Counted from the first letter of the stretch, positions 42,726-51,930 are shown. The stretch: DNA of 64,000 nucleotides from Sphingomonas sp. M1-B02 (GCF_026167525.1 NZ_CP110679.1:2095501-2159500), one strand, 5' to 3'. The notes: a model not told the origin generated them from the letters alone. Made by a program: numbers and translations.

Positions 42726-44402
42726 ATGACCGACACCGCACTCCAGGCGCACGACCATGGCCATGCGCACGCGCATGATGATCATGACGCCGATCACAAG
42801 CCGGGCTTCTTCGCCCGCTGGTTCATGTCGACGAACCATAAGGACATCGGCACGCTCTATTTGATCTTCGCGATCGTCGCGGGGATCATCGGCGGCGGGA
42901 TATCCGGCCTGATGCGCGTCGAGCTGATGCATCCGGGCATCCAGTATCTGCCGACCTGGCTGACCTATCTCCACGGCTCGGCGACCTTCGACGAGGCACT
43001 GCACTTCTGGAACGTGCTGATCACCGCGCACGGCCTGATCATGGTCTTCTTCATGGTGATGCCGGCGATGATCGGCGGCTTCGGCAACTGGTTCGTGCCG
43101 ATCATGATCGGCGCGCCGGACATGGCCTTTCCGCGGATGAACAACATCTCGTTCTGGCTGCTGATCCCCGCCTTCCTGCTGCTGCTCGCCTCGCCCTTCG
43201 TCGGCAACGGCGCGGGCACCGGCTGGACGGTCTATGCGCCGCTCTCGACCTATGGCGAGCCGGGGCCGTCGGTGGACATGGCGATCCTGTCGCTCCATCT
43301 CGCCGGCGCCAGCTCGATCCTGGGCGCGATCAACTTCATCACCACCATCTTCAACATGCGTGCCCCCGGCATGACGCTGCACAAGATGCCGCTGTTCGTC
43401 TGGTCGGTGCTGATCACTGCATTTCTGCTGCTGCTGGCCCTCCCGGTCCTGGCTGCCGCGATCACGATGCTGCTGACCGACCGCAATTTCGGCACGGCAT
43501 TCTATGATCCCGCTTATGGCGGCGATCCCGTCCTCTACCAGCATCTCTTCTGGTTCTTCGGCCATCCCGAAGTCTACATCATGATCCTGCCGGGCTTCGG
43601 CATCGTCAGCCAGATCGTCGCGACCTTCAGCCGCAAGCCGGTGTTCGGCTATCTCGGCATGGCCTATGCCATGGTCGCCATCGGCCTGGTCGGCTTCGTC
43701 GTCTGGGCGCACCACATGTTCACCACCGGGCTTTCGGTGACCGTGAAGATGTATTTCACCGCGGCGACGATGGTGATCGCGGTGCCCACCGGCGTGAAGA
43801 TCTTCTCGTGGATCGCGACGATGTGGGGCGGTTCGCTGAGCTTCAAGACCCCGATGGTCTGGTCGCTGGGCTTCATCTTCATGTTCACCGTCGGCGGCGT
43901 GACCGGCGTGGTGCTCGCGAACGGTGGCGTCGACGATTATATGCAGGACACCTATTACGTCGTCGCGCACTTCCACTATGTGCTCTCGCTCGGCGCGGTG
44001 TTCTCGCTCTTCGCCGGTTTCTATTACTGGTTCCCGAAAATGTCGGGCCGGATGTACAGCGAACTGCTCGGCCAGCTTCACTTCTGGATTTTCTTCCTGG
44101 GCGTGAACGTGCTGTTCTTCCCGATGCACTTCCTGGGCCTCCAGGGCATGCCGCGCCGCTATCCCGACTATCCGGATGCCTATGCATATTGGAACACGGT
44201 CGCGACCTGGGGCTATATGATCATGATCGTTGGCGTGCTGATCTTCTTCGTGAACATCATCTGGTCGCTGATCGCCGGACGCCGTGCGGAGGCCAATCCG
44301 TGGGGCGAAGGCGCGACGACGCTGGAATGGACGCTCTCCAGCCCGCCGCCATTCCACCAGTTCGAGACGCTCCCGATCATCGACGGCGGCGACAAGCACT
44401 GA
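42726..44402 (+). CDS. ctaD: Cytochrome c oxidase subunit I
   Basis: A 558-residue catalytic subunit of the aa3 oxidase, with haem a and the haem a3-CuB site. Visible: [20 protein letters not shown] at the start, haem a ligand in [14 protein letters not shown], the CuB His and Tyr in [18 protein letters not shown], the His-His pair in [10 protein letters not shown] and the haem ligands in [13 protein letters not shown]- and D-channel residues look canonical. The N-terminus before the first helix is His/Asp-rich ([17 protein letters not shown]), which may bind metal. The frame opens earlier, but the ATG at 42726 is correct by homology. A strong terminator follows. Confidence 0.98.
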   Translation: MTDTALQAHDHGHAHAHDDHDADHKPGFFARWFMSTNHKDIGTLYLIFAIVAGIIGGGISGLMRVELMHPGIQYLPTWLTYLHGSATFDEALHFWNVLITAHGLIMVFFMVMPAMIGGFGNWFVPIMIGAPDMAFPRMNNISFWLLIPAFLLLLASPFVGNGAGTGWTVYAPLSTYGEPGPSVDMAILSLHLAGASSILGAINFITTIFNMRAPGMTLHKMPLFVWSVLITAFLLLLALPVLAAAITMLLTDRNFGTAFYDPAYGGDPVLYQHLFWFFGHPEVYIMILPGFGIVSQIVATFSRKPVFGYLGMAYAMVAIGLVGFVVWAHHMFTTGLSVTVKMYFTAATMVIAVPTGVKIFSWIATMWGGSLSFKTPMVWSLGFIFMFTVGGVTGVVLANGGVDDYMQDTYYVVAHFHYVLSLGAVFSLFAGFYYWFPKMSGRMYSELLGQLHFWIFFLGVNVLFFPMHFLGLQGMPRRYPDYPDAYAYWNTVATWGYMIMIVGVLIFFVNIIWSLIAGRRAEANPWGEGATTLEWTLSSPPPFHQFETLPIIDGGDKH

Positions 44403-44427
44403 TCGCCTGACCGGCGGAAATCGAAAG

Positions 44428-44456
44428 CGCCCCGGGGGAAACTCCGGGGCGTTTTT
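44428..44456 (+). terminator. Rho-independent terminator after ctaD
   Basis: CGCCCCGG at 44428-44435 pairs with CCGGGGCG at 44444-44451 around an 8 nt loop, directly followed by five T residues at 44452-44456. The GC-rich stem and T-run make this the clearest terminator in the window. It separates coxB-ctaD from the ctaB-led assembly genes and may set a lower level for them by partial read-through. Confidence 0.88.
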
Positions 44457-44513
44457 CGTTGCCAAGGCGGGCCCTTCCCCACCGGCGCGCGCGCGCCTAT
44501 AGCGCAGCCAGCC

Positions 44514-45419
44514 ATGGCCACCACAACCGCGACTCCGACTGCCCTGCCCGCCGACTGGCGCGACTTCCTTGCGCTGACCAAGCCGCGGGTGATGACGCTG
44601 GTCGTCTTCACCGGGCTGTGCGGGATGCTGGCGGCGCCGGTGCCGATTCACCCGATCCTGGGGTTCACCGCGATCCTGTGCATCGCGCTGGGCGCGGGCG
44701 CGGCGGGGGCGCTCAACCAATGGTATGAATCCGATATCGACGGGATGATGAAGCGGACCGCCGGGCGGCCGCTGCCCGCGGGCCGGATGGATCGGCAATC
44801 GGCGCTGCACTTCGGCGTCGGCCTGTCGGTTTTCTCGGTCGTTCTGATGTATTTCGCGATCAACCTGGCCGCGACGATCATCCTCGCGGTCTCGATCCTG
44901 TTCTACGTCTTCATCTACACGATCTGGCTCAAGCGGCGGACGCCGCAGAATATCGTCATCGGTGGCGCGGCCGGCGCCTTTCCGCCGATGATCGGCTGGG
45001 CCGCCGCGACCGGCGACGTGACCCTGCTCCCGGTCTTGCTGTTCGCGCTGATCTTCCTGTGGACCCCGCCGCATTTCTGGGCGCTCGCGCTGTTCGTGAA
45101 GATCGATTATGCCAATGCCGGCGTGCCGATGCTGCCTGTTGTGGCGGGCGAGCGCAACACGCGCACTCAGATCGGGCTCTATACGCTGCCGATGGTCGCC
45201 GCGGCGATCGCGCCCTGGCCGCTCGGGCTGGCGGGGACCATCTACGGCGTCTCGGCGTTGCTGCTCAACGCGATCTTCCTGGTCCTGGTCGCCGCGGTAA
45301 CCTTCCGCAATTCGAGCCCCGGCGACAAGATGTTGCCCGAGAAGCGGCTGTTCAAATATTCGATCTTCTATCTTTTCCTGATGTTTGGGGCGCTCGTCGC
45401 CGATCGGTGGTTTGCATGA
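44514..45419 (+). CDS. ctaB: Protoheme IX farnesyltransferase (haem O synthase)
   Basis: A 301-residue membrane prenyltransferase that makes haem O from haem B, needed for haem A of the oxidase. UbiA-type signatures: [19 protein letters not shown], the first Asp-rich loop [40 protein letters not shown] and [20 protein letters not shown] with the second loop. It begins 57 bp after the terminator and overlaps the small coxF gene by ATGA. Confidence 0.97.
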   Translation: MATTTATPTALPADWRDFLALTKPRVMTLVVFTGLCGMLAAPVPIHPILGFTAILCIALGAGAAGALNQWYESDIDGMMKRTAGRPLPAGRMDRQSALHFGVGLSVFSVVLMYFAINLAATIILAVSILFYVFIYTIWLKRRTPQNIVIGGAAGAFPPMIGWAAATGDVTLLPVLLFALIFLWTPPHFWALALFVKIDYANAGVPMLPVVAGERNTRTQIGLYTLPMVAAAIAPWPLGLAGTIYGVSALLLNAIFLVLVAAVTFRNSSPGDKMLPEKRLFKYSIFYLFLMFGALVADRWFA

Positions 45420-45556
45420 ACGACATTGACCAGACTGAAATCATCCGCAGCCGCCAGCGTTCGCGCGCGCGCGTGATGGCGGTGCTGCTGGGTGCCTTCG
45501 TCATCCTCGTCTTCGCGATCTCGATCGTGAAGATCACCCAGGGCTATGGGCCATGA
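45416..45556 (+). CDS. Small single-helix CoxF-type protein
   Basis: A 46-residue protein starting at an ATG on the ctaB stop (ATGA) and ending on the ctaG start (ATGA). A charged N-terminus ([19 protein letters not shown]) is followed by one membrane helix ([20 protein letters not shown]) and a short tail TQGYGP. Small proteins of this form lie between ctaB and ctaG in many alphaproteobacteria and are called CoxF or cytochrome oxidase accessory proteins; the exact role is not known. Overlap on both sides argues strongly for a real gene. Confidence 0.85.
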   Translation: MNDIDQTEIIRSRQRSRARVMAVLLGAFVILVFAISIVKITQGYGP

Positions 45557-46086
45557 ACCGCAACCTGCGCACCGCGTTGCTTGCCGGGATCGGAGTCTGC
45601 TCGATGACCGGGCTCGGCTTTGCCAGCGTGCCGCTCTATCGCATGTTCTGCGAAGTGACCGGACTCAACGGCACCACCCAGCGCGGCACGCGCGCGCCCG
45701 GCGCCGTCGGACAGAAGATCAAGATCGCCTTCGACGCCAATGTTTCCAACAAGTTGCCTTGGAAATTCCGCCCCGAAATGCGGTCGGACACGATCGATAT
45801 CGGCGGGCGCGACATGGCTTTCTACACCGCGACCAACAGCTCGGCGGCGCCGGTCACCGGCACCGCGACGTTCAACGTGACGCCCAACGCGGCGGGCAAA
45901 TATTTCACCAAGATCCAGTGCTTCTGCTTCACCGAGCAGACGCTGCAGCCCGGCGAGACGGTGCGCATGCCGGTGCTCTATTATGTCGATCCGGCGATCC
46001 TGAACGATCCCGATGCGCGCGACATTCAGGAAATCACGCTTTCCTACACATTTTATCCGGTGGATTCGCCGAAAACACCAAGCTAG
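45553..46086 (+). CDS. ctaG: Cytochrome c oxidase assembly protein CtaG/Cox11
   Basis: A 177-residue copper chaperone that delivers copper to the CuB site of subunit I. One N-terminal helix (LLAGIGVCSMTGLGFASV) anchors it, then CEVTGLNGTTQRG and the periplasmic domain with the copper motif KIQCFCFTEQTLQPGET (CFC) and MPVLYYVDPAI. All expected cysteines are present. It starts by ATGA overlap with the small gene upstream and ends 32 bp before ctaE. Confidence 0.96.
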   Translation: MNRNLRTALLAGIGVCSMTGLGFASVPLYRMFCEVTGLNGTTQRGTRAPGAVGQKIKIAFDANVSNKLPWKFRPEMRSDTIDIGGRDMAFYTATNSSAAPVTGTATFNVTPNAAGKYFTKIQCFCFTEQTLQPGETVRMPVLYYVDPAILNDPDARDIQEITLSYTFYPVDSPKTPS

Positions 46087-46118
46087 AGCGAAGCCGAACT
46101 AGAAACAGGGACTAGCCG

Positions 46119-46997
46119 ATGGCCGGAGCCAAGAACCACCAATATCATATCCTTCCGCCCAGCATCTGGCCGCTGTTCGGCTCGATGTCGGCGCTCGTGC
46201 TGGCATCCGGCTCGATCATGTGGATGCACAGCATGGCCGCGGCGAACTTGGTGTTCTTCGCCGGCGTCGCGGGCATCCTGATCACCTTCTTCGGCTGGTG
46301 GAGCCAGGTGATCCAGGAAGCCCATGCCGGCGACCACACGCCCGTCGTCCAGCTTCACCTGCGCTACGGCATGATCCTGTTCATCGCGTCCGAAGTGATG
46401 TTCTTCGTCGGCTGGTTCTGGGCCTGGTTCGATTTCGCACTCTTCCCCTCGACGGTGGAAGCGGTCGGCGGAATGTGGCCGCCCAAGGGCATGCACGTCG
46501 TGAATGCGTGGGAATTCCCGCTGCTCAACACGCTGATCCTGCTCTGCTCGGGCTGCACCATCACCTGGTCGCACCACGCATTGCTGCACAACCAGCGCGG
46601 CGGCGCGCTCAAGGGGCTCTGGGGCCTGCTCGGCGTCGGCGAGAATGACGGCGTCAAGAAGGGGCTGTGGCTGACGATCATCCTCGGCCTGATCTTCAGC
46701 AGCGTCCAGGCCTATGAATATATGGAATCGCCCTTCCCGTTCAAAGCGGCAAGCGAGGGCGGCAGCAGCTATGGCGGTGCCTTCTTCATGGCGACCGGCT
46801 TCCACGGCTTCCACGTCCTGGTCGGCACGATCTTCCTGATCGTGAACCTGGTGCGCGTCTACAAGGGCGACTTCACCCCGCGGCAGCATTTCGGCTTCGA
46901 GGCGGCGGCTTGGTACTGGCACTTCGTCGATGTGGTCTGGCTGTTCCTCTTCGCCTCGATCTACGTCTGGGGCGGCTGGGGCGCCGCGGTGCACTAG
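46119..46997 (+). CDS. ctaE: Cytochrome c oxidase subunit III
   Basis: A 292-residue subunit with seven helices. Typical parts: KNHQYHILPPSIWPLFGSM, VIQEAHAGDHTPVVQLHLR, ILFIASEVMFFVGWFWAWFD (conserved Glu), GFHGFHVLVGTIFLIVNLVR and the C-terminal HFVDVVWLFLFASIYVWGGW. It binds lipids and stabilises proton uptake in subunit I. SD and spacing are ordinary. DUF983 follows directly after the stop. Confidence 0.97.
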   Translation: MAGAKNHQYHILPPSIWPLFGSMSALVLASGSIMWMHSMAAANLVFFAGVAGILITFFGWWSQVIQEAHAGDHTPVVQLHLRYGMILFIASEVMFFVGWFWAWFDFALFPSTVEAVGGMWPPKGMHVVNAWEFPLLNTLILLCSGCTITWSHHALLHNQRGGALKGLWGLLGVGENDGVKKGLWLTIILGLIFSSVQAYEYMESPFPFKAASEGGSSYGGAFFMATGFHGFHVLVGTIFLIVNLVRVYKGDFTPRQHFGFEAAAWYWHFVDVVWLFLFASIYVWGGWGAAVH

Positions 46998-47402
46998 GTG
47001 CCCGAAATACCAACCAACACTCCGGGGGGAGGTGGCGACAAGCTGCCTCCCCCTATCCATTCCGGCCTCTATGGATGCTGCCCGCGCTGCGGCGCCAAGA
47101 CGCTGTTTCGAAGCTATATTGCCTTCGCCGATCGCTGCCCGAACTGCGGGCTCGATTTCAGCGCGTTCAACGTCGGCGACGGGCCGGTGGTGTTCCTGAC
47201 GCTGGGCATCGGCACGCTGATCACGATTCTCGCGCTATGGGTGGAATTCACCTTCGAGCCGAGCTTCCTGGTCCACGCCTTGCTCTGGATCCCGCTCTCG
47301 CTGCTGGCGACCGTGCTGATGCTCCGCATCGCCAAGGGGCTGCTGATAGCACTCGAATTTCGCAACAAGGCCAGCGAAGGCCGGATCGCGCCGGACGAAT
47401 GA
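46998..47402 (+). CDS. DUF983 family protein
   Basis: A 134-residue protein with a zinc-ribbon-like N-terminal part, GLYGCCPRCGAKTLFRS then DRCPNCGLDFSAF (two CxxC motifs), and two membrane helices (VVFLTLGIGTLITILALWV; LLWIPLSLLATVLMLRIAKG). DUF983 genes sit with cytochrome oxidase assembly genes in alphaproteobacteria, so a role in oxidase biogenesis is plausible though unproven. It starts with a GTG immediately after the ctaE stop and overlaps surf1 by ATGA. Confidence 0.88.
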   Translation: MPEIPTNTPGGGGDKLPPPIHSGLYGCCPRCGAKTLFRSYIAFADRCPNCGLDFSAFNVGDGPVVFLTLGIGTLITILALWVEFTFEPSFLVHALLWIPLSLLATVLMLRIAKGLLIALEFRNKASEGRIAPDE

Positions 47403-48025
47403 TGCCCCGTTTCCCCTTGATCCCCACCCTGGTCGTGGCGCTGGCCGTCGCCGCGATGATCGGCCTCGGCTTCTGGCAGTTGCTCGATCGCCGGCCGCAG
47501 AAGCTTGCCCAGCTCGAACAGCTTGCCGCCAACCCCTCCAAGCCCGAGATCGCCTTCCCCCGCTTCCCCGACGACAGCCTGCTGTTCCGCAAGGCGAGCG
47601 GCTATTGCCTGCAGCCGGTGAGCAGCCAGCTGACCGGCGCCGGCAGCGCAGGCTTCCGCTATATCGTCGAGTGCCGCACCGGCGCCGAGGGCCCGGGAAT
47701 GATGGTCCAGCTGGGCACGACGCGCGATCCCAAGGCCAAGCCGGAATGGAAAGGCGGCGACATACGCGGCTATATCAGCCACGCGCCCGATGCCCGTCCG
47801 ATGATCGCCAGCCTGTTCGATCGCGTGCCGCAGCGGATGCTGCTGGTCGCCGACACGCCGGCGGCAGGGCTGACCCCGAACGGCGCGCCGGATCTCTCTT
47901 CGGTGCCGAACAATCATCTGGCCTATGCGGTGCAATGGTTCCTGTTCGCGCTGGTGGCGGCAGTGATCTACGTCCTCGCGCTCAAATGGCGCGATCGGAA
48001 GGCGCCTGGAGGCACAGCGGGGTAA
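47399..48025 (+). CDS. SURF1 family cytochrome oxidase assembly protein
   Basis: A 208-residue inner-membrane protein with the two-helix SURF1 layout: an N-terminal helix IPTLVVALAVAAMIGLGFWQ ending in the family's GFWQL, a periplasmic domain, and a C-terminal NNHLAYAVQWFLFALVAAVI leading into KWRDRK. It helps insert haem a into subunit I. It is shorter and more diverged than standard Shy1, with two Cys in the periplasmic part (GYCLQP, VECRTG). The ATG is on the DUF983 stop. Confidence 0.88.
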   Translation: MMPRFPLIPTLVVALAVAAMIGLGFWQLLDRRPQKLAQLEQLAANPSKPEIAFPRFPDDSLLFRKASGYCLQPVSSQLTGAGSAGFRYIVECRTGAEGPGMMVQLGTTRDPKAKPEWKGGDIRGYISHAPDARPMIASLFDRVPQRMLLVADTPAAGLTPNGAPDLSSVPNNHLAYAVQWFLFALVAAVIYVLALKWRDRKAPGGTAG

Positions 48026-48073
48026 AGACCCGCTTGCTTGCCCCCCTCCCCAACCCCCGCTAACGCCACCCCC

Positions 48074-49465
48074 ATGCGCTATCACAGCACCCGGGGCACC
48101 GCGCCCGCGCTCGGCTTCCGCGACGTTACGCTGGCAGGACTCGCCAGCGATGGCGGGCTCTATGTCCCCGACGCCTGGCCGCACTTCAGCCGCGACGAGA
48201 TCGCCGCCTTCGCCGGCCTTTCCTACGTCGAGACCGCGGTGCGCGTGATGCTGCCCTTCGTCGGCGAGGATCTGAGCGAGGACGAGCTGCGCGATCTGTG
48301 CACCCGGGCCTATGGCCGCTTCGCGCATGCCGCGGTCACGCCTCTGGTCCAGCTCGACGAGCGCAACTGGCTGCTCGAACTGTTCCACGGGCCGACGCTG
48401 GCGTTCAAGGATGTCGCGCTGCAATTGCTCGGCCTGCTGTTCGAGAAGTTCCTGATCGGCGGCAAGACCCACCTGACCATCGTCGGCGCGACCTCGGGGG
48501 ACACCGGCTCGGCGGCGATCGACGCGGTGGCGGGCCGGATCGGCGTCGATATCTTCATGCTCCACCCCAAGGGCCGCGTTTCCGAAGTCCAGCGCCGCCA
48601 GATGACGACGGTCCTCGCCCCCAACGTCCATAATATCGCGATCGAAGGCAGCTTCGACGACGCGCAGGCGCTGGTGAAGGCGATGTTCAACGATCCCGCT
48701 TTTGCCGGGCGCTTCCAGCTCAGCGCGGTCAATTCGATCAACTGGGCGCGGCTGATGGCGCAGGTGGTCTATTATTTCTACGCCGCGGTCCGGCTCGGCG
48801 CGCCGGACAAGCCGGTCGCCTTCTCGGTCCCGACCGGCAATTTCGGCGATGTGTTCGCCGGCTATGTCGCGACCCGCATGGGCCTGCCGATCGAGCAGCT
48901 GATCGTCGCGACCAACGTCAACGATATCCTCCACCGCGCGCTTTCCACCGGCGACTATTCGACCGGCACGGTCACCCCGACCGCGGCCCCCTCGATGGAC
49001 ATCCAGGTCAGTTCGAACTTCGAGCGGCTGCTGTTCGATCTGGCCGGCGGCTCGGTCGCCGAGCAGATGCACCGCTTCGAGGCGACGCGCGCGATGCGGC
49101 TGACCAATGCCCAGCGCGAAGGCGCCGCCGGGCTGCTGGTGAGCGACCGGATCGAGCCCGACGACATGAACGAGGCGATGCGCTGGGCGAGCGCCGAGGC
49201 GGGCCAGGTGATCGATCCGCACACCGCGATCGGGCTCGCCGCCGCGCGCCGCTCCGATCTCGATCCCGCCGTGCCGATCGTCACGCTGGCCACCGCGCAC
49301 CCCGCCAAGTTCGCCGACGCGGTCGAGCGCGCGACCGGCGGGCGGCCTTCGGTCCCGGCGCGCGTGGGCGACCTGCACGAGCGGCAGGAGCGCTACGACG
49401 TGCTGCCCGCCACGTTCGAGGCGGTGACCGGCTATATCGCCGAGCGCGCGCACCCCAAACCGTGA
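48074..49465 (+). CDS. thrC: Threonine synthase
   Basis: A 463-residue PLP enzyme converting O-phosphohomoserine to threonine. Signatures: MRYHSTRGTAPALGFRDVTL and ASDGGLYVPDAWP at the start, the Schiff-base lysine in FHGPTLAFKDVALQLLG, VGATSGDTGSAAIDAVAG, SVPTGNFGDVFAGY and NVNDILHRALSTGDYS. It belongs to the longer, yeast-like class. It follows surf1 by 48 bp; the order surf1-thrC is typical of sphingomonads. The next gene starts on its stop (GTGA). Confidence 0.97.
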   Translation: MRYHSTRGTAPALGFRDVTLAGLASDGGLYVPDAWPHFSRDEIAAFAGLSYVETAVRVMLPFVGEDLSEDELRDLCTRAYGRFAHAAVTPLVQLDERNWLLELFHGPTLAFKDVALQLLGLLFEKFLIGGKTHLTIVGATSGDTGSAAIDAVAGRIGVDIFMLHPKGRVSEVQRRQMTTVLAPNVHNIAIEGSFDDAQALVKAMFNDPAFAGRFQLSAVNSINWARLMAQVVYYFYAAVRLGAPDKPVAFSVPTGNFGDVFAGYVATRMGLPIEQLIVATNVNDILHRALSTGDYSTGTVTPTAAPSMDIQVSSNFERLLFDLAGGSVAEQMHRFEATRAMRLTNAQREGAAGLLVSDRIEPDDMNEAMRWASAEAGQVIDPHTAIGLAAARRSDLDPAVPIVTLATAHPAKFADAVERATGGRPSVPARVGDLHERQERYDVLPATFEAVTGYIAERAHPKP

Positions 49466-50331
49466 AGCTCGTCACCCTCACCGGCGAGCCCTGGGCGGAC
49501 TATGGGCTGATCGATTCGGGCCATGGCCGAAAGCTCGAGCGCTATGGCGCCTACCGCTTCATCCGCCCCGAGCCGCAGGCGATGTGGGCCCCGGCATCGG
49601 AGGAATGGGACGCGCATGGCGAGTTCCTCCCCGCCCCCGACGACGAAGGCGGCGGTCGCTGGCATTTCAACAAGCCCACGCCGCGCGAAGGCTGGCCGCT
49701 GGCGTGGGGAGAAGTGCGCTTCACTGCACAGACCACGCCGTTCCGCCATCTCGGCTTCTTCCCCGACATGGCGCCGGTATGGAGCTGGATGCGCGGGCGG
49801 CTCGACGGCCTCGACGCGCCCGAGGTGATGAACCTGTTCGGCTATACCGGCGTCGGCACGCTGGCGCTGGCGGCGGCCGGCGCGCGGATGACGCATGTCG
49901 ATGCCTCGAAGAAATCGGTCGCCGAGGGCAAGGCCAATGCCGAGCTGTCGGGCATGGCCGACTTGCCCGTCCGCTGGATGATCGACGATGCCGGCAAATT
50001 CACGGCGCGCGAAGTGCGGCGCGGGCGGCGCTATGATGGGATCATCCTCGATCCGCCCAAATGGGGCCGCGGGCCGCAGGGTGAGGTGTGGAAGCTCGAG
50101 GAAGGGCTGCCGAGCCTGATCGCGGATTGCCGGGCGCTGCTCGACGACCGGTCGCGCTTCCTATTCCTCACCGTCTACGCCGTGCGCATGTCGGCGCTGG
50201 CGATCGGCGAGCTCGTGCGCCAGCATTTCGCCGATCTGGGCGGCACGGTGGAGGCGGGCGAACTGACGGTGCGCGAGGAAGCCCGCGGGCTCGAACTGCC
50301 GACCGCGATCTTCGCCCGGTGGAGCCGCTAG
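49462..50331 (+). CDS. Class I SAM-dependent methyltransferase, RlmI/RlmK-like
   Basis: A 289-residue methyltransferase. The SAM-binding motif I is VMNLFGYTGVGTLALAAAGA, followed by HVDASKKSVAEGKANAELSG and the catalytic DPPKWGRGPQGEVWKLEEGL (the DPPxxxxG form used by 23S rRNA m5C/m7G methylases). The N-terminal half (GHGRKLERYGAYRFIRPEPQ) is a variant PUA-like part. rRNA is the likely substrate by family. It starts with a GTG on the thrC stop and ends in a CTAG shared with the convergent ccmB stop. Confidence 0.88.
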   Translation: MKLVTLTGEPWADYGLIDSGHGRKLERYGAYRFIRPEPQAMWAPASEEWDAHGEFLPAPDDEGGGRWHFNKPTPREGWPLAWGEVRFTAQTTPFRHLGFFPDMAPVWSWMRGRLDGLDAPEVMNLFGYTGVGTLALAAAGARMTHVDASKKSVAEGKANAELSGMADLPVRWMIDDAGKFTAREVRRGRRYDGIILDPPKWGRGPQGEVWKLEEGLPSLIADCRALLDDRSRFLFLTVYAVRMSALAIGELVRQHFADLGGTVEAGELTVREEARGLELPTAIFARWSR

Positions 50332-50966
50332 CTCCGCCCCATTCGGATCGCCGCGCCCGCGACGAACGGGCAACCTGCGACCAGCAACAGGCTGAACGCC
50401 GCGAGCAGCTTGAGCGCGCCGGGCTGTCCCGACGTTGCACCAAAGATCAGCAGCGGCACCGCGAACGGAAGCATTACCAGGCCCGCCAACGCGCCTGCAC
50501 TGCGGAGCCCGGCGGTGAGCGCGGCGGTTGCCACGCCGAGCGCGGCGAGACCTGGGGTGCCGATCGCTAGGCCAAGCAACAAGGGCACCAATGCTGCGCC
50601 GGGAACGTGCAGCAAAGCCGCAGCAATCAGCGTCGCCACCAGCAAGGCGGGCGCGAATCCGAGCCAGTGCCCGACCATCTTCGCAGTGGCGATCGTCGCG
50701 TTCGAAAGCCCGCGCGTGGCGAGTTGATCGAGCACACCGCTCTCCATATCGGGCGCGATCAGCCGCTCCACGGGCAACAATGCTGCAAGCAATGCTGCGG
50801 CCCAGATCACCCCACCGCCGACGCGCGCGAGCAGCTTGCCCTCGGGTCCGATCGCGAAGGGAAACAGGATCGCCACCAGCAGGAAGAAGGCGACCGGCAT
50901 CATCAGCCCGCCGCTGGCCCAGGCGCGACGTAGTTCGCGCAGGACGATGAGGGTGAAGGCGTTCAC
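50328..50966 (-). CDS. ccmB: Haem exporter permease CcmB
   Basis: A 212-residue membrane subunit of the CcmAB ABC system for cytochrome c maturation. Six helices are visible, including MMPVAFFLLVAILFPFAIGP and GLVMLPFAVPLLIFGATSG; the conserved VERLIAPDMESGVLDQLATR with LSNATIATAKMVGHWL matches the CcmB family. It releases holo-CcmE from CcmC using ATP. It starts with a GTG on the ccmA stop. Its TAG stop lies on the same CTAG as the opposite-strand methyltransferase stop. Confidence 0.93.
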   Translation of the reverse strand: MNAFTLIVLRELRRAWASGGLMMPVAFFLLVAILFPFAIGPEGKLLARVGGGVIWAAALLAALLPVERLIAPDMESGVLDQLATRGLSNATIATAKMVGHWLGFAPALLVATLIAAALLHVPGAALVPLLLGLAIGTPGLAALGVATAALTAGLRSAGALAGLVMLPFAVPLLIFGATSGQPGALKLLAAFSLLLVAGCPFVAGAAIRMGRS

Positions 50967-51532
50967 AGCGCAACCTCGATCGCATCCGGCAGCGCGATCG
51001 GCAGATGCGTCGCCACCAAGGCGATGCCCCCGCCCGCGCGGTGCTGCGCGATCAGGCCTTCGAGCAGCGTCACCGAGGCAGTATCGAGCCCATTGCCCGG
51101 CTCGTCGAGCAGCCAGAGCGGCGCCCCGCTCGCCACCACCCGCGCGAGCGCGGCGCGGCGGCGCTGCCCGGTGGACAGCAAGCGGACCGGCACCTGCGCC
51201 AGATCGGCGAGGCGGAGCGCCTCCAACGCCGCGTCCACCGCATCGCCACGCCCGTCGATCCGCGCCCAGAAGCGCAGCGCCGCCGCCAAACTCAATTCGG
51301 GATCGAGCGCCGCCGTCTCACTGAGCAGCGCCCGCCCGCCCTCGCATTCGACGCGTCCCGCCGCCGCCGGCAGCAGTCCGGCCGCAACCCGGATCAGGCT
51401 CGATTTGCCCGCGCCGTTCGGCCCGGTCACCAGCGCCGCCTCGCCCGGCCCAAGCACGAAGTTCAGCCCTTCGAACAGCGCCCGCCCACCGCGGACGCAC
51501 GCGACGTCGCGAAAGGCGAGGCGCGCGCTCAG
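50963..51532 (-). CDS. ccmA: Haem exporter ATPase CcmA, apparent CTG start
   Basis: ATPase of the CcmAB system. Walker A is VTGPNGAGKSSLIRVAAGLL, the signature is LLSTGQRRRAALARVV and Walker B WLLDEPGNGLDTASV, with the H-loop VATHLPIAL. The standard N-terminus (LAFRDVACVRGGRALFEGLN) lies upstream of the first normal start codon, a GTG at 51455-51457. In that frame the only fitting initiator is a CTG at 51530-51532, preceded at 7 nt by GGAGG and overlapping the upstream TGA (CTGA). That gives 189 residues, in the CcmA size range. Starting at 51457 would remove the A-loop part. Confidence 0.88.
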   Translation of the reverse strand: MSARLAFRDVACVRGGRALFEGLNFVLGPGEAALVTGPNGAGKSSLIRVAAGLLPAAAGRVECEGGRALLSETAALDPELSLAAALRFWARIDGRGDAVDAALEALRLADLAQVPVRLLSTGQRRRAALARVVASGAPLWLLDEPGNGLDTASVTLLEGLIAQHRAGGGIALVATHLPIALPDAIEVAL

Positions 51533-51930
51533 GCGCGTTCCTCCAGCGCATGCATGTCTGCGTCCGAAAGCCCGAAATGATGCCCGACTTCATGCACCAC
51601 GACATGCGCCACCAGCGCCTCGAGCGACACGCCGGTGTCCACCCATTCGTCGAGCAAGGGACGGCGATAGAGATGGATGCGATCGGGCGTCGCGCCCGAA
51701 TCGAACGCCGATTTCTCGCCCAGTGGACGGCCATGATAGAGGCCGGTCAGCTCGAACGGATCGGCGATGCCCATCGCGTCCAATGTCGCATCGTCGGCGA
51801 AATCCTCGACGATCAGCACCACGTCGGCGAGGTGGCTCGCAAAGGGCTCGGGGATGCGCGCGAGCGCGGCGCGCGCCAGCGTCTCGATCACATCCGCGCC
51901 CGGCGCGTGGGAAGCCGCTTGCCCGCTCAT
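51529..51930 (-). CDS. Minimal zinc metallopeptidase (zincin-like, HExxH)
   Basis: A protein of about 133 residues. The C-terminal VVVHEVGHHFGLSDADMHAL carries HExxHHxxG, the zinc site of the small MtfA/minimal-metallopeptidase type found next to ccmA in alphaproteobacteria. The N-terminus is PEPFASHLADVVLIVEDFAD, then IADPFELTGLYHGRPLGEKS and a strand DRIHLYRRPLLDEW. The substrate is unknown. The start may be the ATG at 51928-51930 or 51940-51942; neither has a strong Shine-Dalgarno. Its stop overlaps the CTG start of ccmA, and GGAGG for ccmA lies in its last codons. Confidence 0.85.
   Translation of the reverse strand: MSGQAASHAPGADVIETLARAALARIPEPFASHLADVVLIVEDFADDATLDAMGIADPFELTGLYHGRPLGEKSAFDSGATPDRIHLYRRPLLDEWVDTGVSLEALVAHVVVHEVGHHFGLSDADMHALEERA

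Noticed and set aside
42483..45074. 863-residue Asp/Arg/His-rich open frame on the minus strand
   Set aside because: It is antisense to ctaD and ctaB, has extreme composition and no recognisable domain.
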